DNA of 64,000 nucleotides from Antrihabitans stalagmiti (GTDB lineage: Bacteria; Actinomycetota; Actinomycetes; Mycobacteriales; Mycobacteriaceae). Of the stretch, positions 59,448 to 64,000 are shown in pieces. The stretch's first letter is position 1. Every line of letters starts with the position of its first letter. The DNA is taken from the NCBI RefSeq assembly GCF_016482825.1, contig NZ_JAEMNV010000003.1, positions 434,001 through 498,000 of the forward strand, in the 5' to 3' direction. The translations under genes and the position numbers were made by a program. The notes under the pieces were generated by a model. It worked only from the letters and a program-made list of their open reading frames with translations, was not told the DNA's origin and searched no databases.

Positions 59448-60725
59448 TCAGGCAGCCATGGGACTGGCTCGGCCGTGGGCGGGGATGGGTTGTCGGCGTG
59501 GGTCGATCCCGGCGGGTGGGATGAACCAGGGGTGGCGGTCGGTGCCCATCACCACATCCCAGTCGGTGTGGTGCATCAGCCGATGGTGGAATCGGCACAG
59601 CAGCACGAGGTTGTCGAGATCGGTGGGTCCACCGTCGACCCAATGGTGCACATGATGTGCGTCGCACCAGGATTCGGGTCGACCGCAGCCGGGGAAGGCG
59701 CACCCGTGATCGCGGGCAGCGACGACTTTGCGGAGCCGTTTCGACACCACCCGGGTGGTGCGACCCAGGTCGACGGGGCAGCCGTCCTCGTCCAACACGA
59801 TGGTGGTGCGCACGCAGTCGCAGGCAAGACGTCGGGTGGAGCGCACGGTCAGTGGACCCATCCACGGCATCCAGCCGGTCTCGGTGTTCTCGAACAACTG
59901 CCGGTAGGCAAGGCGGTCGGGTTGCGGCTGTTCCGGGTCGGACAGGTCAGCAGCATTCGGTGCGCATGTGTCGGTGTGGTGATCGATGAGGTCGGCGGCG
60001 TTGATGTGCACCGACAGGTGTGGACGGTCTCCACCTTCGGTGGGTCCGGTGGCGGAGTCGAGGTAGCGCCGCAGAATTTCGGCGAATGCGTCGGCGCGGC
60101 GTTGCGCGGCACTGCGCGCGTCTCGGTCTCCGGTGGCGGCGTTCGGGTGCGGTGCCGCGAGCGGGGAGAGTGCGGCGAGCAGCATTTCCGCGGTTTCGGC
60201 GTCGACGTCACCTTTGATCGCCATGCGACCGTTGAGGCTGGTGGAGGCGTAGAACTCGTTGCGGTCGACATCTTCGGCGGCAGGAACGTGGTCGGTGTCG
60301 AAGATGTGCTCGAGTCGGGCGATGGCCCGACGGACGTCGCGGGTGTCGCCGCCGGCGGCGGTGTCGATCAGGTAGTCCCGCGAGGCGGCGGCAGCTTCTT
60401 CGGGCATGCCGGTCGGGGGACGTTCCAGGAACGCGATGATCAGGACGGCGTCGTCGCCGCTGATGCGGCCGGCGTGATAGGCGGCGGCGACGCCTGCGTC
60501 GGTGGTCAGGGCGGCGGCGAGTTTGGCGGTGCGGATCGCCGAGCGTAGTGAGGTGCTGGTGGTGAGGTTGTTGAGCCAGGCTGCGGCTCCGTTGGCGCCG
60601 CGTCCTTGCGGGATGGCGCGTTCGACAGCTTCGGTGAGCAGCCGAATTCGTATCGATTCCAAGGTGTGGATCGAGGCCGACAGTGCGGGGACGAGGTTTG
60701 CGAGTTCGGTGTCGGTGAATCGCAT
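59448..60725 (-). CDS. 13E12-type HNH protein (second copy), possible 5' frameshift
   Basis: The 425-residue protein has DUF222-type helices (MRFTDTELANLVPALSASIHTLESIRIRLLTEAVE, RAKAAL-like helices with YHAGRISGDDAVLI) and an HNH site CAFPGCGRPESWCDAHHVHHW plus LLCRFHHRLMH. The HNH core is better conserved than in the 8369 copy. The ATG at 60725 is taken, but directly upstream, in another frame from ATG 60778, lies MGLGELLDTIDGHNPIEP, which resembles a normal N-terminus. Adding one base near 60726 would join the two. The gene is isolated. Confidence 0.85.
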   Translation of the reverse strand: MRFTDTELANLVPALSASIHTLESIRIRLLTEAVERAIPQGRGANGAAAWLNNLTTSTSLRSAIRTAKLAAALTTDAGVAAAYHAGRISGDDAVLIIAFLERPPTGMPEEAAAASRDYLIDTAAGGDTRDVRRAIARLEHIFDTDHVPAAEDVDRNEFYASTSLNGRMAIKGDVDAETAEMLLAALSPLAAPHPNAATGDRDARSAAQRRADAFAEILRRYLDSATGPTEGGDRPHLSVHINAADLIDHHTDTCAPNAADLSDPEQPQPDRLAYRQLFENTETGWMPWMGPLTVRSTRRLACDCVRTTIVLDEDGCPVDLGRTTRVVSKRLRKVVAARDHGCAFPGCGRPESWCDAHHVHHWVDGGPTDLDNLVLLCRFHHRLMHHTDWDVVMGTDRHPWFIPPAGIDPRRQPIPAHGRASPMAA

Positions 60726-61051
60726 GGCTCGATCGGGTTGTGCCCGTCGATCGTGTCGAGTAGTTCCCCCAGCCCCATAACCCAATTTTAGTTAGAACAC
60801 CCGTTCGAGTCCAGCAAAATCAGGAACTATTCCCCGCGCTCAGCGACCTATACAGCAGCCGCGATCCTAGTCGCCTATTCATCCCGTCTCTGGGTTGATC
60901 TGGCTGAGGAAGTTGCGGGGTCGCGTCGCGATTGCTCACGCTGAGTCGATGGGTGAGCGAACTCGCGTTGTCACCTGGCTCCGGAATAGGTATCTGTCGT
61001 ATATGCCCCTTTTTCCCGCGGCCGACCTCGTGACCCCGGCGGAGTGAGCGC

Positions 61052-61681
61052 GTGACCGACTGGGTGTTCGCCTTCATCGACCGTTTGAGTGCGCCGGGGG
61101 TTGGGCTGCTGATCCTGCTCGAAAACCTGATCCCGCCGATCCCGTCGGAGGTCGTCCTGCCCCTGGCGGGGTTTCGTGCACGTACGGGTGACGTCAACGT
61201 CTGGCTCCTCTGGCCTGCAGCGACAGCGGGTTCCGTCGTGGGTGCCCTGCTGCTTTACGGGCTGGGAGCATGGCTGGGTTACGACCGGCTAGTACGGCTC
61301 GCTGCCCGCCCGTGGTTCGTTTTTGCCAGTCGGGGCGACATTATCCGCGGTCACGACCTGTTCGACCGGCACGGACGCAAGGTCGTCCTGCTGGCCCGCT
61401 GCGTCCCTTTTCTACGCAGCATCGTCTCGATCCCGGCAGGCGTCCTGGGGATGCCGTTGCCGACTTTCGTAGTCCTCACCACAATCGGCAGTGGCATTTG
61501 GAACGCGGCGTTCATCTGGATCGGCTGGCTACTCGGCGAGAACTGGGCTGTAGTGCAGGACTGGACCGGACCCGTCAGCAAGGTTGTGAGTGTCCTCGTC
61601 GTGATCGGATTGGTCGTGCTGATCGTTCGTAAGAGGCGCAGTGGTCGCGTATCTGTTCCAGTGAAGGTCGATAGCTACTAA
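61052..61681 (+). CDS. DedA/VTT family membrane protein
   Basis: The 209-residue protein has the DedA pattern: LLILLENLIPPIPSEVVLPLAGF, AGSVVGALLLYGLGAWLGYDRL, the FDRHGRKVVLLARCVPFLRSIVSIPAGVLGMPLPTFVVLTTIGSGIWN block and several transmembrane segments. DedA proteins act in lipid or carrier flipping and membrane homeostasis. GGAG precedes the GTG start. It stands alone; the 270 bases upstream hold no recognised gene. Confidence 0.93.
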   Translation: MTDWVFAFIDRLSAPGVGLLILLENLIPPIPSEVVLPLAGFRARTGDVNVWLLWPAATAGSVVGALLLYGLGAWLGYDRLVRLAARPWFVFASRGDIIRGHDLFDRHGRKVVLLARCVPFLRSIVSIPAGVLGMPLPTFVVLTTIGSGIWNAAFIWIGWLLGENWAVVQDWTGPVSKVVSVLVVIGLVVLIVRKRRSGRVSVPVKVDSY

Positions 61682-61686
61682 TGTCT

Positions 61687-61707
61687 GTAGTACTACGGAT
61701 ACTAGTA
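61687..61707. promoter_or_regulatory. Two short palindromes upstream of monooxygenase-like gene
   Basis: GTAGTACTAC (61687-61696) and TACTAGTA (61700-61707) are each perfect palindromes within 21 bases, just after the dedA stop and before the next gene. They could form an operator or transcription-stop hairpins. Confidence 0.35.
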
Positions 61708-61724
61708 GATTGAACGGTGGGGTC

Positions 61725-62396
61725 ATGGTCACTTCGGTTCACTTCGCGGATGTGGGGTTCAGGGCGGTCCAGGAGCTTCTTCGAGAACCGACCACCGCTC
61801 CCGGACTACGGCGATCCACGCTGGCGGTCGTGCTTCCGCTGACCGGGCGGCCCAAGTCGATTCATAACGCCAATCGCATCGGTCTTGTTGCGGACTGGGA
61901 CAGCGACGACGCAATCACCGAATTTCTCGCCACACACCCCGTCGCTCACAGGCTCGCGTCGGGTTGGCACATTCGGTTGGAGCCGATTCGCGTCGCTGGA
62001 AACTGGCCTGATCTGCCGGCGGTTTCACCTGATGCGCCGCGCAATGACGACGGTCCGGTTGCAGCGCTCACCCTCGCCCGAACCAAGGAGTCGGAGTTGG
62101 TCCGGTTCAACAGGCTCGGTGGCGATGCGGAGGATCATGTCCCAACAGTTCCAGGGTCGATCTGGGCGACGGCGCTGATCAATCCGCCGTTCTACGCGAC
62201 CTTCTCGCTCTGGCGCGACCAATCGGCTCTGACGGAATTTGCCCACCGTCGAGGCGCGCATCGTGTGGCAATCGATGAGGACAAGGCGAAGCCGATGCTC
62301 ACCGAGCACGGGTCGCTGCGGTTTCGTCCCTACGCCTGCAGCGGTGCCATCACGGGCCGAAATCCGATACCCGAGTTCGCTATCTGCCCGGAGTAG
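61725..62396 (+). CDS. Spheroidene-monooxygenase-like protein
   Basis: The 223-residue protein resembles the CrtA/spheroidene monooxygenase-like family: HNANRIGLVADWDSDDAITEFLATHPVAHRLASGWHIRLEPIRVAGNWPDLP, and PFYATFSLWRDQSALTEFAHRRGAHRVAIDEDK. The repeated dimeric alpha/beta-barrel-like pattern (two ferredoxin-like halves) is visible. GGTGGGG is near the ATG. No carotenoid genes lie nearby, so a different substrate is likely. The family call is moderate. Confidence 0.75.
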   Translation: MVTSVHFADVGFRAVQELLREPTTAPGLRRSTLAVVLPLTGRPKSIHNANRIGLVADWDSDDAITEFLATHPVAHRLASGWHIRLEPIRVAGNWPDLPAVSPDAPRNDDGPVAALTLARTKESELVRFNRLGGDAEDHVPTVPGSIWATALINPPFYATFSLWRDQSALTEFAHRRGAHRVAIDEDKAKPMLTEHGSLRFRPYACSGAITGRNPIPEFAICPE

Positions 62397-62427
62397 CGAA
62401 CTCGAACAACGCCTGTACTGCGAACTG

Positions 62428-63693
62428 TCAGCCGACGTGTCGATCCCCGCCGAGTTGTGCGTTGATCGCCTCGACGGCGGTCGCAGTGCCGTCTTCGGCT
62501 TGTAGTTGCAGCGACACGGCCCGCGCACGATCGCGGTAGCTGGGATCGGAGACCGCGGTACGGATTGCATCGGCGAGCCACTCGGTCGTGAGGTCTTTGC
62601 GTTTGATCGTGCTCGCAGCCACGCCGAGGTCGCAGAGGCGTTTGGCCCAGAAAGGTTGATCCATGATGCCAACCACCGGAATCGTCGGCACACCTGCGCG
62701 GAGTCCGGCGGCAGTAGTTCCCGCGCCGCAATGATGCACGGCGGCGGCGACGCGTTCGAACAGCCATTCATGCGGGACGTCGTCGACGGTGATCATGTTG
62801 TCGCCACCGCCGTGCAACCTCGCCCAACCGGAATGCACCACGGCGCGGACGCCTGCCGCGTCGACTGCGTTTGCAATGAGGTCGCTCAGTTCCTCGCTCT
62901 TCCTCGTCGCGGTACTGCCGAAGCCGATGTAGACGGGAGCCTCGCCGGCGTCGAGGAATTTCACCAGGTCGGCGGGTGGCTGCCAGTCCGATGGCAGTGC
63001 TGGCCACCAGTACCCGGTGATCTCGATACCGGGACGCCAGTCCGCTGGACGCGGCACCACATGACGGCTGAATCCATGCAGGATCGGCCATTCGGTGTCG
63101 CGGCGATCGCGGTAGTCGGCCAGTTTCACAGACCGTAGGCCGAGGTCCGTGCGGAGAGCGTTGATCTGCGGCAGGTAGATCTTCTCGCCGAGTCCACCCA
63201 GTTTCCACAGCGTCCGGTTGCCCATTCGCCCCAGTGATCGTGTCCCGAGCGCAGCAGGTGGGAACTCGCCGGTCGCGGCCATCGGTTGCAGACCTAGCGC
63301 CGCGCTCGGAACGTCCATTGCCTCGGCGACGTGGTAGCCGAACAGCGTCGAGACCGGCCCGGCAAGCAACAGCAGGTCGGCGCCTTCGGCCGCTTTCGCG
63401 ATTGCCGGACCCACACCGTCGAGCTGCTCGACCATCTCCCGCATAGCTGCCTTCGACGGCTTCATCCTGTCGCCGTCGATCAGGCCCTGGGCGAAGTCCG
63501 AGGCCCGCGTCGCTTCCTCTGGATCGGTAGGCAGCCAACGGGATTCGAGTCCAGCGGCGGTGACCAGCGGGGCCTGCGCCTCGGTGGTGGCAACCGCCAC
63601 CCGATGGCCCGACTTTTGCAGGCCGACACCGAGTCCCGTAAGTGGGGCAACGTCTCCGCGCGTTCCGTAGGCGACGATTACGATCGTGCTCAT
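62428..63693 (-). CDS. GT1-family glycosyltransferase
   Basis: The 421-residue enzyme starts MSTIVIVAYGTRGDVAPLTGLGVGLQKSGHRVAVAT, typical of GT1 (sterol glucosyltransferase/MGT-like) enzymes, and has VYIGFGSTATRKSEEL, the UDP-sugar block VDDVPHEWLFERVAAAVHHCGAGTTAAGLRAGVPTIPVVGIMDQPFWAKRL. It transfers sugar to a lipid-like acceptor. ATG 63693 overlaps the stop of an upstream TetR gene (ATGA), so the two are cotranscribed. Confidence 0.92.
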   Translation of the reverse strand: MSTIVIVAYGTRGDVAPLTGLGVGLQKSGHRVAVATTEAQAPLVTAAGLESRWLPTDPEEATRASDFAQGLIDGDRMKPSKAAMREMVEQLDGVGPAIAKAAEGADLLLLAGPVSTLFGYHVAEAMDVPSAALGLQPMAATGEFPPAALGTRSLGRMGNRTLWKLGGLGEKIYLPQINALRTDLGLRSVKLADYRDRRDTEWPILHGFSRHVVPRPADWRPGIEITGYWWPALPSDWQPPADLVKFLDAGEAPVYIGFGSTATRKSEELSDLIANAVDAAGVRAVVHSGWARLHGGGDNMITVDDVPHEWLFERVAAAVHHCGAGTTAAGLRAGVPTIPVVGIMDQPFWAKRLCDLGVAASTIKRKDLTTEWLADAIRTAVSDPSYRDRARAVSLQLQAEDGTATAVEAINAQLGGDRHVG

Positions 63694-64000
63694 GTAGTCC
63701 TCCTGGTTGCAAGGTCGAAGATGGTGACCAGTTCCTCGCCGTAGCCGAGGACGTCGTAGTCGAGGTCGCGCGCGAGTTCGGAGACCGCACCGTCGAGGGC
63801 GGCCCGGAGCGCATTTCGCATGAATACCGAAGGCAGTGGCCGAAATTCGCCGGAACGGACCCCTGCGTCGAAGATCGCGAGCGGATCCAGCAGCGCCAGC
63901 TCGCCCTGCGGCGGATCTGCCTGGACCGACTCGGCGGCGACCTGGTCGAAGCGGCGACCATCGGCGCTGCGGTAGCCGCCGACGATCTCGAACATCGCGA
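63690..64000 (-). CDS. TetR-family regulator, C-terminal part (cut by window edge)
   Basis: The visible 103 residues read ALLDPLAIFDAGVRSGEFRPLPSVFMRNALRAALDGAVSELARDLDYDVLGYGEELVTIFDLATRR, the helical ligand-domain end of a TetR protein. The frame continues to the right edge, so the HTH is outside. It is coupled to the glycosyltransferase gene by an ATGA overlap and probably regulates it. Confidence 0.7.
   Translation of the reverse strand, partial: AMFEIVGGYRSADGRRFDQVAAESVQADPPQGELALLDPLAIFDAGVRSGEFRPLPSVFMRNALRAALDGAVSELARDLDYDVLGYGEELVTIFDLATRRTT

Noticed and set aside
1-64000. Insertion sequences, integrases, tRNA or attachment sites
   Set aside because: No transposase or integrase domains, tRNA-like folds or terminal repeats of that kind were found by reading; weak cases could be missed without a search.

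Overview
The window is GC-rich, densely packed and full of TetR regulators, oxygenases, alpha/beta hydrolases and short-chain dehydrogenases. Two 13E12-type (DUF222/HNH) genes, a SecA2, a 7Fe ferredoxin, PF10118 proteins and frequent ATGA/GTGA/TGATG overlaps point to Mycobacteriales. Nocardiaceae, probably Rhodococcus or a close relative, is the best guess; this rests on gene content only. No rRNA, tRNA, CRISPR array, insertion sequence or prophage was seen.

Left part (1-16.6 kb): a truncated secreted lipase; an SDR/SnoaL pair divergent from a TetR gene across a perfect palindrome; a three-gene operon of alpha/beta hydrolase, PF10118 protein and PDR-type reductase facing a TetR gene across a 15-bp tandem repeat; a TetR/membrane protein pair; a 13E12 HNH gene; an MpaB-type oxygenase, ferredoxin and TetR operon; an LmrA-type TetR with a DHA2 drug exporter; and a DUF5997/LysR pair. 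Middle-left (16.6-25.3 kb): a SWIM/SNF2 helicase pair facing a HEAT-repeat protein and a MerR-HEAT fusion behind a textbook MerR promoter; HxlR/SDR; a SigK-like sigma factor; a damaged DinB/acetyltransferase locus joined at an inverted repeat; and a TetR/PF10118 operon.

Centre (25.4-33.0 kb): the most coherent metabolic unit. A ferredoxin-NAD(P)H reductase is divergent from lipase, SDR, ferritin-like di-iron protein, Baeyer-Villiger-type monooxygenase, MerR and DUF445 membrane protein, mostly with overlapping starts. The set suggests oxidation and hydrolysis of a hydrophobic ketone, alcohol or ester. Next come a secreted protein, a TmrB-like kinase, redox and DGPF/ECF sigma modules, and a frameshifted MurE-like ligase.

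Right part (40.7-64 kb): two CNNM/CorC membrane proteins preceded by an overlapping 28-codon ORF; a broken GAF-ANTAR gene; stress-type enzymes (OsmC, two PNPOx-like); an AurF-like di-iron oxygenase; an LLM flavoprotein; a second TetR/PF10118 pair; CsbD with a clear terminator; a ComB-like gene reading through the same inverted-repeat family; a SigG-like sigma factor; secA2; a second 13E12 HNH gene; DedA; and a TetR/glycosyltransferase pair cut by the window end.

Two themes run across the window. Many catabolic units carry their own regulator next to a visible palindrome. Several genes are eroded (acetyltransferase, DinB, MurE-like, GAF-ANTAR, HNH and other remnants), some next to hairpin repeats. 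Assembly error cannot be excluded for the single-base frameshifts.
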